Origin: an uncultured Saprospiraceae bacterium
Lineage (GTDB): Bacteria; Bacteroidota; Bacteroidia; Chitinophagales; Saprospiraceae
Reading direction: 5' to 3'
DNA length: 54,885 nt
Assembly (NCBI GenBank): GCA_938022165.1
Contig: CALIEI010000037.1
Location: 1-54,885 of the forward strand
Shown here one piece after another: positions 8,595 through 16,961 of the stretch. The translations under genes were made by a program, and so were the position numbers. Positions within the stretch are counted from its first letter, which is position 1. Each line of letters opens with the position of its first letter. A model generated the notes under the pieces. That model had not been told where the DNA came from. It searched no databases and saw nothing but the letters and a program-made list of their open reading frames with translations.

Positions 8595-9537
8595 GAACTT
8601 TTTTTCTTGTTTGAAGTGTTTCGATGGTATAGCCATTCAGAAAACTAGCGGTATCCATCTTTTTGCGGCCTTGCATTTTAAGTTCTTTGATTTCTATGAA
8701 TCCATCCTGCGCCGCTATCCGAAGTTTTTTCTTTTGATCCGTTTCTATAGTACCCGGCTCTAGTGAATGAGATGAAATCATAGCATGCGCCTTGAATATA
8801 TCTAGCTGTTTACCATCAAGGGTAGTCCAAGCGGCAGGATAAGGGCTCAAGCCTCTAATAAAATTAAATACTTCGAAGGTGGGTTTATTGAAATCTATTT
8901 CGCAAGTGTGATGAAAAATCTTTGGCGCTTTGGAAACCATACTAGCATCTTGGGGAGTAAAACTAACCTCGCCTTTAGCCACTAAATTCACAGTTTGCAG
9001 TATGACTTTTGCGGCGAGGTGCATCATTTTGTCATGCACTTCTCCAGCGGTATCCATGGGCTCGATGGCTAATGGACTTTGCAAAACGATATCTCCTGTA
9101 TCTATCTCATGTTTAAGTTTGAATGAAGTAACACCCGTTTCTAAATCGCCGTTTATGACTGCCCAATTTATAGGAGCAGCACCTCTATATTTAGGTAGGA
9201 GAGAGCCATGTAAGTTGAAAGTACCCAAAGGTGGCATATCCCAAACTACAGTAGGTAGCATTCTGAAAGCAACTACTATTTGGAGGTCAGCTTTCAAGGC
9301 TTTAAGTTCTTCTAGAAAAGGCTCCGCTTTTAAATTAGGTGGTTGCAGAATGGGAATACCCTCTTTTTGAGCATATTTTTTGACAGCAGATTCGATTAGC
9401 TTCTTACCCCCTCGACCTCCTTTTTTATCTGTAGAAGTAATTACCCCAACTACCTCATGTTCAGATTGATGAATAGCCGCAAGACTATGGACGGCAAATT
9501 CTGGCGTCCCCATAAAGACGATTCTCAATTTCTTCAT
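8584..9537 (-). CDS. fmt: Methionyl-tRNA formyltransferase
   Basis: Transfers the formyl group of 10-formyl-THF to initiator Met-tRNA in the cytosol. Starting at 9537 (MKKLRIVFMGTPEFAVHSLA) gives 317 residues, normal for Fmt. The N-terminal MGTPEFA and the catalytic block FNLHGSLLPKYRGAAPINWA, with the Asn/His pair and SLLP loop, are diagnostic. The EIDTGDIVLQ segment carries the conserved Asp. The C-terminal domain (about residues 205-310) is the OB-like tRNA-binding part. It is the first gene of a two-gene unit with the MBL hydrolase and diverges from the OmpA-family gene across a 344-base structured spacer. Confidence 0.95.
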   Translation of the reverse strand: MKKLRIVFMGTPEFAVHSLAAIHQSEHEVVGVITSTDKKGGRGGKKLIESAVKKYAQKEGIPILQPPNLKAEPFLEELKALKADLQIVVAFRMLPTVVWDMPPLGTFNLHGSLLPKYRGAAPINWAVINGDLETGVTSFKLKHEIDTGDIVLQSPLAIEPMDTAGEVHDKMMHLAAKVILQTVNLVAKGEVSFTPQDASMVSKAPKIFHHTCEIDFNKPTFEVFNFIRGLSPYPAAWTTLDGKQLDIFKAHAMISSHSLEPGTIETDQKKKLRIAAQDGFIEIKELKMQGRKKMDTASFLNGYTIETLQTRKKVHEH

Positions 9538-9609
9538 TTCTTCAAACTTTAGCCACAAAGAAAAGGAAAACTATGCTTAAAATATCTTAAACATAAAATT
9601 TTGGATAAG

Positions 9610-9770
9610 CGCTGTGAGGAGGTGCCCATCGTGAAGCCCGGTAGATCTAGGATGGGCAGACACAGGATTACTGTGATATACACTAGAATTCGGAATTGAC
9701 CCTGTGGCCGAACGAAAAGTGAGCCTCCGATCATAGCGACTCCGCCCTTTTTTGGCGGAGATAGCCCCTG
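9610..9770 (-). repeat. Structured GC-rich intergenic element, possible degenerate two-palindrome repeat
   Basis: This fills most of the 344-base space between fmt and the OmpA-family gene. Three hairpins are visible: CCCATC/GATGGG (9625-9656), CACAGG/CCTGTG (9661-9706) and a strong CTCCGCC/GGCGGAG (9740-9760). Read on the minus strand it starts GGGGC plus a hairpin, then GGCT...TTTTCG...GGCC, resembling the element at 40003-40142. Membership in that family is tentative. It does not look like RNase P RNA, SRP RNA or tmRNA. The promoters of both flanking genes must also lie in this space. Confidence 0.4.
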
Positions 9771-9881
9771 AAACCACACTACAAACAAATATAAAGAACT
9801 ATAATACGTTAGTTCACAGGAATATTGTACTTTTACTAGTCATGTTCGACTTTGAATTCACTAAAGTTAAATCGAGTTAAA

Positions 9882-11609
9882 ATGAATAGGTTTTTCAGTT
9901 TTATGATCTTTTTCATGAGTATCACATGGTGCTCTGCTCAAATGGCTACTCTTGAAGGCTATGTGTATGAAAATAATAACCGTGGTTATCTGAATCGAGT
10001 AAAAATCGAGATTAAAGAAGATGGGGGTTCGTTTTCCACTAAAGCCTTGACCAATAGAGATGGGTTTTTTACCTGTGAGTTACCGCAAGGCAAAGATTTT
10101 ACCTTGGTTGCGACTAAAGACGTATTTGAATACAAGGATATGACCGTGTCCACAAAATCGGGGAAACCCAAAGTGTATGCTAAGGTGGAGATGATTCGTG
10201 AACCTGGTTTTCTGTTTGAGGTGACTCTAGCGGAGAAATATTATGAAGGAAAAGAGTCTGTAGATGCTATTAGTGATGCACTGATCGAAATCTACAACAA
10301 CACTGCGGATACTTCTGTATTGGTCTTGTCAAAACATCCTAGCCATACTTTCAATTACACTTTTGAGCAAGGCAATCATTACACAGTGATGATTAGAAAA
10401 GAGGGTTATTTTACAAAAAGGTTGGAAGCGTTTGTGAATGTAGATGGCTGTATTATGTGCTTTGAAGGGATAGATGAAATCCAACCGGGACAACCGGGCA
10501 TCGCTGACAATCTAACTGCGGGGCACCATATGGGTGTATTGGTCGCGAATGTCGAACTAGAAGAAATCAGGGTTGGAGAGGCGATTAAAATAGAAAATAT
10601 CTATTACAATCTTGGTAAAAGTGAGATTAGAGATGATGCTAAAAAGCCATTGGATAACTTGATCCATGTCTTAAAGAATAATCCATCATTGATGGTAGAA
10701 CTTGGTTCGCATACGGATTCACAAGGAAATGATGAAAGCAACTATAAACTATCGTCAGAAAGGGCACAATCTGCTGTCGAGTATATTCTAGACAATAGTA
10801 ATATAAGAAAAGGGAGAATTCAAGCACGAGGATACGGAGAAACGGACCTTGTAAATGGGTGCAAAAATGGAGTTAAATGTAGTGATCGTAAGCATCAACA
10901 AAACCGTAGAACGGAATTGAAGATAGTAGGAATAGCTGATTATGACCCGTTTAAGGACAAGTCCTTGGCTGATATCATCAGAGAAGAAAAATTTGATGAA
11001 ACGCTAGTTGCGATTCAAGATCAGGAGGTTGTGCAATTTAGTGAAGGAGAAATACCTGAAGAGGTTCTGGCGCAAGCTGAAGGAAGGGCGCCTAACAAAA
11101 GCACTAGTAAGCCTGCCATGCCACCAGCACCAACTTCTAGACCATCCACTTCAGCTCCAATAGCTCAAGTGCCAAATGACACAAAACCCAATATGCCTAG
11201 CGCTGAAATAGAAAATCCTATATATAGCAATGCACCTGTGGGAGAGAATGAGCCTGAGTTTGATTTGAATCTAAATACGAGTACAAAATCAAACGCCGGT
11301 ACTAGTGTACAAGAGGGAGAATTTGAAATCATCAACGAGAAAAAGTATACGATGCCTCAAAGTGTCTCTAAGGCTTACACTGGTTTTGTGGTAGAATTTT
11401 TTAGATCAAAAGTTGCTTTACCGGCTTCGCATGAAATATTCAAAAAGCATGGCAATATTGTTACTGATACACTTGGTGATGGCTCTGTGAGCTATATGCT
11501 AGGCAATTTTAAAAGCAAGACAGACGCTGAAAAATTCATGAGATTTGTAATAGCGCCCCAATATGAAAACTCGAAAGTTATTTCATATCAAAAGGGGAGT
11601 AGATCTTAA
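9882..11609 (+). CDS. OmpA-family outer-membrane protein with carboxypeptidase-regulatory-like and SPOR-like domains
   Basis: Starting at 9882 (MNRFFSFMIFFMSITWCSAQ) gives 575 residues with a clear signal peptide. Residues about 20-100 resemble a carboxypeptidase-D-regulatory-like beta-sandwich (LEGYVYENNNRGYLNRVKIE), and a second similar domain follows. Residues about 235-350 are an OmpA C-terminal peptidoglycan-binding domain with LGSHTDSQGNDESNYKLSSE and RAQSAVEYIL. A Pro/Ser/Thr-rich linker follows. The last 75 or so residues (YTGFVVEFFRSK to YMLGNFKSK) resemble a SPOR domain. Two peptidoglycan-binding modules in one protein suggest an envelope anchor. The hydrolase gene follows after 11 bases and may be cotranscribed. 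Confidence 0.82.
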   Translation: MNRFFSFMIFFMSITWCSAQMATLEGYVYENNNRGYLNRVKIEIKEDGGSFSTKALTNRDGFFTCELPQGKDFTLVATKDVFEYKDMTVSTKSGKPKVYAKVEMIREPGFLFEVTLAEKYYEGKESVDAISDALIEIYNNTADTSVLVLSKHPSHTFNYTFEQGNHYTVMIRKEGYFTKRLEAFVNVDGCIMCFEGIDEIQPGQPGIADNLTAGHHMGVLVANVELEEIRVGEAIKIENIYYNLGKSEIRDDAKKPLDNLIHVLKNNPSLMVELGSHTDSQGNDESNYKLSSERAQSAVEYILDNSNIRKGRIQARGYGETDLVNGCKNGVKCSDRKHQQNRRTELKIVGIADYDPFKDKSLADIIREEKFDETLVAIQDQEVVQFSEGEIPEEVLAQAEGRAPNKSTSKPAMPPAPTSRPSTSAPIAQVPNDTKPNMPSAEIENPIYSNAPVGENEPEFDLNLNTSTKSNAGTSVQEGEFEIINEKKYTMPQSVSKAYTGFVVEFFRSKVALPASHEIFKKHGNIVTDTLGDGSVSYMLGNFKSKTDAEKFMRFVIAPQYENSKVISYQKGSRS

Positions 11610-11620
11610 AAAGTAAAATA

Positions 11621-12445
11621 GTGAATACACTAAGCCTAACATCTAAAGATCAACTTCAATTGCATGCTGTCAAGTGGCAAGTAGGTTCTCCTAAGTTTAA
11701 TGTCTGCCTTATTCATGGCCTAGGAGAGCACTGCGAAAGATATGGGCATGTAGCCGAATTCTTTAATCAGCATGGAGGTAGCGTCTATGCCATGGATCAT
11801 AGAGGCCATGGCAAGTCTGAAGGAGCTAGAGGCTGTGGCCCTGATCTGGATGCATTTCTTGATGACATCGGATTATTGATTTCTCAAATGAAATCTGAGC
11901 ATGATCTTCCTTGGATTTTCTATGCGCATAGTATGGGAGCTAACTTAAGCCTAAATTATGTAATCAGAAGAAACCCAGATTGCAAAGCTATTATTGCGAC
12001 TGGGAGCTGGATCACACTTGAAAACACACCTGGAGCGGCACTTGTATTTGTAGCTAATTTGATAAATCGCTTCGGAGGATTCACAAAGGACAGTGAAATA
12101 GACCCTAGTCACATCTCTACCGATCCTAAAGAGGTAGAAAAATATATAAATGACCCGCTTAATCATGGTAAAATATCCAGCAAGGCGGGTATGGCACTTT
12201 ATTATTCGGGAAAGTACTTACATGACTACACTGGAGGCATGAAGATACCTACCTTAATGATGCATGCTCGGGAGGACAAGCTTACGCTAGCCTCTGGTTC
12301 TGAACAGTTTAGCAAAAACAATCCTGATAATGTAACTTTAAAGCTTTGGGATGGCGTGTATCATGAGATGCACAATGATGTAAATAGAGAAGAGCTGTTT
12401 GCTTTTATCTGGAAATGGCTATCAGAAGACAAAAAAATCGTCTAG
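11621..12445 (+). CDS. Alpha/beta hydrolase, monoacylglycerol lipase-like
   Basis: A 274-residue serine hydrolase of the Hydrolase_4/lysophospholipase group. It has the oxyanion segment LIHGLGEHCERYG, the MDHRGHGKSEG motif, the nucleophile elbow YAHSMGAN with Ser104, Asp219 in HAREDKLT and His248 in GVYHEMHND. That is a complete Ser-Asp-His triad. The family includes monoglyceride lipases and lysophospholipases, so an acyl ester is the likely substrate. The start is GTG at 11621, 11 bases after the OmpA-family gene. No signal peptide is seen, so it is probably cytosolic. Confidence 0.87.
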   Translation: MNTLSLTSKDQLQLHAVKWQVGSPKFNVCLIHGLGEHCERYGHVAEFFNQHGGSVYAMDHRGHGKSEGARGCGPDLDAFLDDIGLLISQMKSEHDLPWIFYAHSMGANLSLNYVIRRNPDCKAIIATGSWITLENTPGAALVFVANLINRFGGFTKDSEIDPSHISTDPKEVEKYINDPLNHGKISSKAGMALYYSGKYLHDYTGGMKIPTLMMHAREDKLTLASGSEQFSKNNPDNVTLKLWDGVYHEMHNDVNREELFAFIWKWLSEDKKIV

Positions 12446-12568
12446 AATTTTGGAATAGCCTTATAGAATGCTAACTTGCCAATTCCAAAGAAACAATTTC
12501 AACAATTTTTACTGTGAAACTATCATTTATCCGAACATCTTCGTGTAAAACGGAGTATAAACACAAAT

Positions 12569-12655
12569 ATGTTAGTTTTTTATATTGTTATTGTATGCTT
12601 TGCCATTGGTGGTACCACCATATTTTTAGGAGGTAATAAGAGATTTAGACTTTAA
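12569..12655 (+). CDS. Possible 28-residue single-span membrane peptide
   Basis: The frame ATG 12569 to TAA 12653-12655 encodes 28 residues. It starts MLVFYIVIVCFAIGG, a hydrophobic stretch long enough to span a membrane, and ends GGNKRFRL, a positively charged tail. Its stop codon overlaps the last bases of the convergent accC gene. Hydrophobic small proteins of this shape are common among unannotated genes, but nothing beyond composition supports it. It could be chance. Confidence 0.3.
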   Translation: MLVFYIVIVCFAIGGTTIFLGGNKRFRL

Positions 12656-14124
12656 ATTCTCTTTTCAAACCACTTATCGTTATTGCTATCAAGTAACTTC
12701 AATTTTTTTCCTTCCTTCGTAAATAAAGTGGCAGCGAGTTCTGCAATCATCTTTGTTTCTGTCTTATTCTGTCTTTTCTTTTTGTTAGGTTTGAAGTAGT
12801 TCTTCACGAAGTGTGTATCAAAATGCCCACTTGTAAATGCCTTATGACGCATAGCAAATAATCCAAAATCTAGTGTGGTTTCTATTCCTTCAATTTTGTA
12901 ATTCTCTATAGCCGTTTTCATGCCCTCTATAGCCTCATTTCGTGTTTCGCCATAAACGACCAGTTTAGCAATCATTGGATCATAGTGAATAGGGATGGTC
13001 ATTCCTTTCTTGAATGCATCATCTACTCTTACATTTGGTCCAGTAGGAGTACTGTACTCCGTAAGTGTACCGATACTTGGTAAGAAGTTATTGTTTGGAT
13101 CTTCCGCATATACACGTAGTTCTACGGCATGCCCCTTGATCTTTAAATCATCTTGCGTGAAGGTGAGTTTCTTTCCTCTAGCGACTAGTATTTGTTGTTT
13201 TACCAAATCTATACCTGTGATCATCTCTGTGACAGGATGCTCTACCTGAAGGCGAGTATTCATTTCTAGGAAGTAAAAATTCTTGTTTTCGTCAAGCAAG
13301 AACTCTACCGTTCCTGCCCCTTCGTATTTGCACGATTTAGCTACTCGTATAGCCGCTTCGCCCATTTCTGTTCTTAGTTTTTCATCTAGTACAGCAGAAG
13401 GTGCTTCTTCTACTACTTTTTGATGACGACGTTGTATGCTACATTCTCTCTCAAACAAGTGAACACAATTGCCATGACTATCTGCAAGTACTTGTATTTC
13501 GATGTGTCTTGGCGAAGCAACATACTTTTCTATAAAAACCGCTCCATCTCCAAAGGCAGAAACCGCTTCACTTACTGCTCTATTCATTTGCTCGATGAAC
13601 TCTTCTTCTTGCTCTACTATACGCATCCCTTTACCGCCACCTCCAGCAGAAGCCTTGATCAGAATCGGATACCCAATTTCTTTAGCTATCTTTTTTGCTG
13701 CCTTTACATCCGTTATGGCTTTATCGACACCAGGCACCATAGGTATATTATATTTCTTAACGGCGTCTTTAGCGTCCAGCTTGCTACCCATTATTTTGAT
13801 AGAGTAGGGTGTAGGCCCAATAAATTTTATGCCTGCCTTAGTCACCGCTTTGGCAAACTTTGCATTCTCACTTAGGAATCCATAGCCAGGGTGTATTCCA
13901 TCCACATTTAGATCCTTACAAACTTGTATAATTTTCTTTTGATTGAGGTAGGATTCTGCTGAAGGAGCAGGCCCAACACATACAGCCTCATCTGCAAAAT
14001 ATACATGAGGCGTATCACGATCCGCTTCAGAGAAAATGGCAACAGTCTTGATGCCCATTTCTTTGGCGGTACGCATAATTCTTAGTGCAATCTCTCCTCT
14101 ATTGGCTACGAGAATCTTTTTCAT
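12652..14124 (-). CDS. accC: Biotin carboxylase subunit (acetyl-CoA/propionyl-CoA carboxylase type)
   Basis: Carboxylates biotin on a carrier protein using ATP and bicarbonate. The 490 residues cover the three biotin-carboxylase regions: N-terminal MKKILVANRGEIALRIMRTA, an ATP-grasp centre with the glycine-rich KASAGGGGKGMRIV and FIEKYVASPRHIEIQ, and FLEMNTRLQVEHPVTE with the catalytic Glu and Arg. A lysine-rich C-terminal extension of about 40 residues makes it longer than the roughly 450 residues of E. coli AccC. It could therefore serve a propionyl-CoA or other acyl-CoA carboxylase instead. No carrier or carboxyltransferase gene is adjacent. A terminator separates it from the lipoprotein gene upstream. 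Confidence 0.88.
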   Translation of the reverse strand: MKKILVANRGEIALRIMRTAKEMGIKTVAIFSEADRDTPHVYFADEAVCVGPAPSAESYLNQKKIIQVCKDLNVDGIHPGYGFLSENAKFAKAVTKAGIKFIGPTPYSIKIMGSKLDAKDAVKKYNIPMVPGVDKAITDVKAAKKIAKEIGYPILIKASAGGGGKGMRIVEQEEEFIEQMNRAVSEAVSAFGDGAVFIEKYVASPRHIEIQVLADSHGNCVHLFERECSIQRRHQKVVEEAPSAVLDEKLRTEMGEAAIRVAKSCKYEGAGTVEFLLDENKNFYFLEMNTRLQVEHPVTEMITGIDLVKQQILVARGKKLTFTQDDLKIKGHAVELRVYAEDPNNNFLPSIGTLTEYSTPTGPNVRVDDAFKKGMTIPIHYDPMIAKLVVYGETRNEAIEGMKTAIENYKIEGIETTLDFGLFAMRHKAFTSGHFDTHFVKNYFKPNKKKRQNKTETKMIAELAATLFTKEGKKLKLLDSNNDKWFEKRI

Positions 14125-14152
14125 AAATCAATTTCTTTTCTGGCTCGAAATT

Positions 14153-14189
14153 ACAAAAAAAATGGCGGCCTCTAGTTCAGAAGCCGCCA
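14153..14189 (-). terminator. Rho-independent terminator of the 14214-15467 lipoprotein gene
   Basis: On the minus strand TGGCGGC and GCCGCCA pair (14163-14169 with 14183-14189) around a 13-base loop, followed by a run of eight T (A at 14155-14162 on the plus strand). It lies 25 bases after the lipoprotein stop codon and before the accC start. Confidence 0.8.
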
Positions 14190-14213
14190 ATTATATTTGG
14201 ATATATTTTGGTT

Positions 14214-15467
14214 CTATCTCAATACGTACATATCTGTTTGTCTTATACAGCGCGTTAATTTCCCTTTCAGTTGATCTGCTGCGTCAAACACTAGTTCACT
14301 ATCTGAAGGAAAACGCACGGGCGCTCCACCCAAACGGCACTTTACCGCATTCGTAAGGGCTCTCTTATCCCCTATAAATGTAGAAGCAATGTTCTCAAAA
14401 TCTATAGTAGACGACACATAGTCAGAGTCTATAAGCGTCTTACTCGCAGCGTCATAAAAACTCACTCTTGCATTTACAAAAGCTGACTTAGTCTGATAAG
14501 TATCTATCACATCTGCACTTACAGTGTATGGTACTTTTACTTCTTTGATTACAGTCACCGTTTCTGGATTCGTATTGCTTACTACTTTACCTTCCGCATT
14601 CTTTTTATCTACAGAAGTACTCGTACTCGCCACAAGCTTTTCTACTTCTTTTTTCTCGATTCTCTCCAGCGTTTTAGTTAAGGTATAAAACTTTTCATCA
14701 TACCTTTCTGGACTGACATCTATATCAGTTAAATCGATGATCACTTTATAATCTATGTCCGCAGGAGCATTATGCGCCTTATAGTAGTGTGTCCAAAAAT
14801 CATCAAGGTTCCTTTCGTTAAACGCTAATAAGGCATCTTCAAAACCTAATGGTATTATCGCAAAAGAACTATTCCTCATCTCAAGTATTACTTTATCAAG
14901 TCCCATTTCGTATGCATCATCTAGTAGCGAACGATTGTCTTTGTAGGTCTCAAAGTAATTTCTTATTAATGTAAATTTTTTATGCGCAGATCTTGCAGCT
15001 CCTTTATCACCGTTTCTTGCGTCTTCCATTTTTCGCATTCCGAGTTGGTAGTAGTATTCCGCAGCCTTCTTACGAGAAGCTATTTCTAGTGGCAATATTT
15101 TTACAAATCTAAAGTCAGCCTTGTATCTGGTTTTGGTTGCCACTAGTGGCAAATATGGCGATATCAATTCTTGTCTGTTTTTGATATCGTTGTGTAGTTT
15201 GTTAATTCTTACCCAATTGGCAGCCTGTCCTTCAGCTTCTAGTGCTGCAATCTGATTCATATCACGCGCAGTGATCTTTCTGAATGCTTCTTCAACTACA
15301 ATAATGTCCTTCTCACGCTTCTTCTTTTTCTTTCTAAGGTTTTTGATCGCGGTGTAGACAGCCTCATCATAGTCCCCTTCTTGCAACAAGTTAGAAGGAG
15401 TACTACAATTGAACATTAATAGTGCTAGCATAAAACTTAGCCCGGTCATTAATCTTACATCTTTCAT
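14214..15467 (-). CDS. Putative lipoprotein of unknown function
   Basis: A 417-residue protein. The N-terminus MKDVRLMTGLSFMLALLMFNC is a hydrophobic signal ending in Cys, and Ser/Thr residues follow, so it is probably a lipoprotein, although the lipobox (MFNC) is not canonical. After it come a strongly basic stretch (KNLRKKKKKREK, about residue 43-55) and a long helical, possibly TPR-like region (about 40-200). The C-terminal half looks beta-rich and contains the ionic, Ser/Thr-rich stretch VASTSTSVDKKNAEG. I do not recognise a named family. It is monocistronic, bounded by its own terminator downstream. Confidence 0.65.
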   Translation of the reverse strand: MKDVRLMTGLSFMLALLMFNCSTPSNLLQEGDYDEAVYTAIKNLRKKKKKREKDIIVVEEAFRKITARDMNQIAALEAEGQAANWVRINKLHNDIKNRQELISPYLPLVATKTRYKADFRFVKILPLEIASRKKAAEYYYQLGMRKMEDARNGDKGAARSAHKKFTLIRNYFETYKDNRSLLDDAYEMGLDKVILEMRNSSFAIIPLGFEDALLAFNERNLDDFWTHYYKAHNAPADIDYKVIIDLTDIDVSPERYDEKFYTLTKTLERIEKKEVEKLVASTSTSVDKKNAEGKVVSNTNPETVTVIKEVKVPYTVSADVIDTYQTKSAFVNARVSFYDAASKTLIDSDYVSSTIDFENIASTFIGDKRALTNAVKCRLGGAPVRFPSDSELVFDAADQLKGKLTRCIRQTDMYVLR

Positions 15468-15658
15468 AATCTAACTTTTAAAGGTTAACTAATAATTCTT
15501 ATACCTAAATTACGTTAGATTCCCCCTAATAAAGTACTAAGGCCAGGTTAAACGGATAGGTTAAAAAGTTAATTTGTATTACGAAAGGACACAATTGTAT
15601 TAAGAAACTGTTAGTGTAGAAAATCAGAAAACTATTTTTGATGTTTTTTCATTGTTTT

Positions 15659-15788
15659 GGGGCCGTCCACATCGCTATCGCTTGTGGTCAGGCTCTCTGC
15701 TATATTCCATTTTTTTCCTTACCAGTCAAAAAAATGGAATGCCGCTGCCGATCCTTCGTCCAGACGAGCTTAGGCTATACGCCACGCG
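15659..15788 (+). repeat. Two-palindrome intergenic element, copy A
   Basis: Starts GGGGCC, then hairpin 1 (CCACA/TGTGG at 15667-15687, loop TCGCTATCGCT), a spacer with GGCTCTCTGCTATA, then hairpin 2 with 13-bp perfect arms (15704-15716 and 15728-15740) and the tail TGCCGCTGCCGATCC. The order GGGGC, stem, CTATA, stem, GCCGCT is shared with the elements at 40003-40142 and 51389-51540. The stems are unrelated in sequence but the framework is conserved. It has no coding capacity. The long 610-base gap 15468-16077 also holds two short arrays. Confidence 0.65.
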
Positions 15789-15796
15789 TTTATTAT

Positions 15797-15850
15797 TAGG
15801 TCTCTAGCTGTCTAGCAGTCTAGCTTTCTAGAGGTGTCTAGGATTCTAGT
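15797..15850 (-). repeat. Short 8-bp CTAG array
   Basis: On the minus strand the units are CTAGACAG, CTAGACTG, CTAGAGAC, CTAGAATC and CTAGACAC, one with a 2-base insertion. Unit type and sense match the array at 19673-19749. It lies about 230 bases downstream of the outer-membrane protein gene, beyond the TTAG array at that gene's stop codon. Confidence 0.6.
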
Positions 15851-16032
15851 TGAAGATTTGAACAGAACGAACATTTTTTATTCCGCCCCGACCTTTCTGA
15901 GTTGTGCAGACACTTTAGGACATGTATTCTTTTTTGGTTATGATACTAGGGGCAAAGCCACAAGATTGTTTATTATGCCTCTTTGGGGCTTAAACTCTTT
16001 TTCCTAGGCAAGAATAATCTGGCATGGATAAA

Positions 16033-16081
16033 CGTCTAACGTCTAACGTCTAATAGCTAACGGCTAACAGTTAACACCTAG
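16033..16081 (-). repeat. 7-bp TTAG array that includes the stop codon of the upstream gene
   Basis: Seven 7-bp units, three of them exact CGTCTAA on the plus strand (TTAGACG on the minus strand), followed by TAGCTAA, CGGCTAA, CAGTTAA and CACCTAG. The last unit contains the TAG stop of the outer-membrane protein gene (16080-16078), in phase with the TAG of the other units. The array points away from the gene. Confidence 0.72.
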
Positions 16082-16647
16082 AATCGATACCCCAATTTAA
16101 AACTAGTATATAGATCAATACCAGCAGTTGTACTAAGATTGCTAAATGTTAGCCGAACTGGATCACTTCCATTATTAAATGCTCTGCCGGCACCACCGCT
16201 GAATTCAAACAAAATACCATTATCACCTACCCATTTAAATCCACCATTAAATCCTAAGGCAAAATATCGTTCCGTAAATTTAAATGTACTTCCATTAAAA
16301 TTTGTTTCAGTTGACTTTAGCCTTCTTGGTCCCAGATATATTCCTGCAAACCAGCGATCACCTCCAAGATCTTCGTTAAAATAATATTTGCCCGCTAGTC
16401 TAAATCTATATCCATTTCTGGTTAAATCAAAACCAAAACTTCCATTTAAAATACCTAAAGCGCCGCCAAATTCTATATTAGATGTTAATTCCAGACCATA
16501 GTTTTTGCTAACTACATATTCAACAGATAAATCTGGTCTATTGAATAAAAATCCTAAGGGATTTGTGCCTATTTCAACCTGTGCAGATAGGGGAGTTGCA
16601 GCAAAAGAAAAAAGAATTGCTAAACAAAATAAAATGTGTTTTCTCAT
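16078..16647 (-). CDS. Outer-membrane beta-barrel protein, unknown function
   Basis: A 189-residue protein with a signal peptide (MRKHILFCLAILFSFAATPLSAQ). The rest alternates polar and hydrophobic residues with many aromatic and Gly residues, as in a small outer-membrane barrel. It ends in the aromatic FKLGYRF, a C-terminal Phe typical of BamA-assembled barrels. It resembles the DUF3575-like small barrels of Bacteroidota. The function is unknown. It is followed by the 7-bp TTAG array that includes its stop codon. The start at 16647 is only about 55 bases from the MITE-like element at 16704, which may supply or disturb its promoter. Confidence 0.7.
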   Translation of the reverse strand: MRKHILFCLAILFSFAATPLSAQVEIGTNPLGFLFNRPDLSVEYVVSKNYGLELTSNIEFGGALGILNGSFGFDLTRNGYRFRLAGKYYFNEDLGGDRWFAGIYLGPRRLKSTETNFNGSTFKFTERYFALGFNGGFKWVGDNGILFEFSGGAGRAFNNGSDPVRLTFSNLSTTAGIDLYTSFKLGYRF

Positions 16648-16703
16648 AGGTCGATTATTCTAGAAATTGAAAATAAATAAAAATATTTACATTAACTAAC
16701 TAT

Positions 16704-16889
16704 GAGTCCACTCCGGAAAGTAGCGGATTGCAAAAAATAGGCTATTTTGGATGAGATTTTTTTATTTTCGAAATTCAGTGATGCTTGTGCGACAACTTGT
16801 TGGCGTGCCTGAGCATCAGTGGATTGAGGAAATGAATAATATCGCCAAAAGAGTCATTTTGTGCTTTCGTGACTTTTCGGAGTGGACTC
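16704..16889. mobile_element. MITE-like element with inverted ends and 6-bp direct repeat
   Basis: 186 bases bounded by GAGTCCACTCCGGAAAGT at the left and ACTTTTCGGAGTGGACTC at the right, inverted repeats matching at 17 of 18 positions. It is flanked on both sides by the direct repeat AACTAT (16698-16703 and 16890-16895), as expected from transposition. It holds no reading frame of note but has an internal imperfect hairpin (TGATGCT near 16778 with AGCATCA near 16812). The right 51 bases are identical to 88-138. It fills most of the 314-base gap between the barrel gene and pepT. The mobilising transposase is not in the window; the IS3 element here has different ends. Confidence 0.72.
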
Positions 16890-16961
16890 AACTATGACTG
16901 GTAAACGGATGATATGCGTCAACTATTTTCTTATACTTGTGTAAATTCTATTATAAAAGTA

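Noticed and set aside
9549-9788. Minus-strand frames of 66-79 codons in the fmt/OmpA spacer
   Set aside because: They run through the palindromic structures, have no membrane or domain pattern and overlap each other in different frames.
9600-9790. Possible housekeeping RNA (RNase P, tmRNA or SRP RNA) in the fmt/OmpA spacer
   Set aside because: None of the conserved cores of these RNAs is present; the hairpins fit a repeat element better.
13420-13875. 151-codon plus-strand frame inside accC
   Set aside because: It is antisense to a well-supported biotin carboxylase, has no family features and no neighbouring expression signal.
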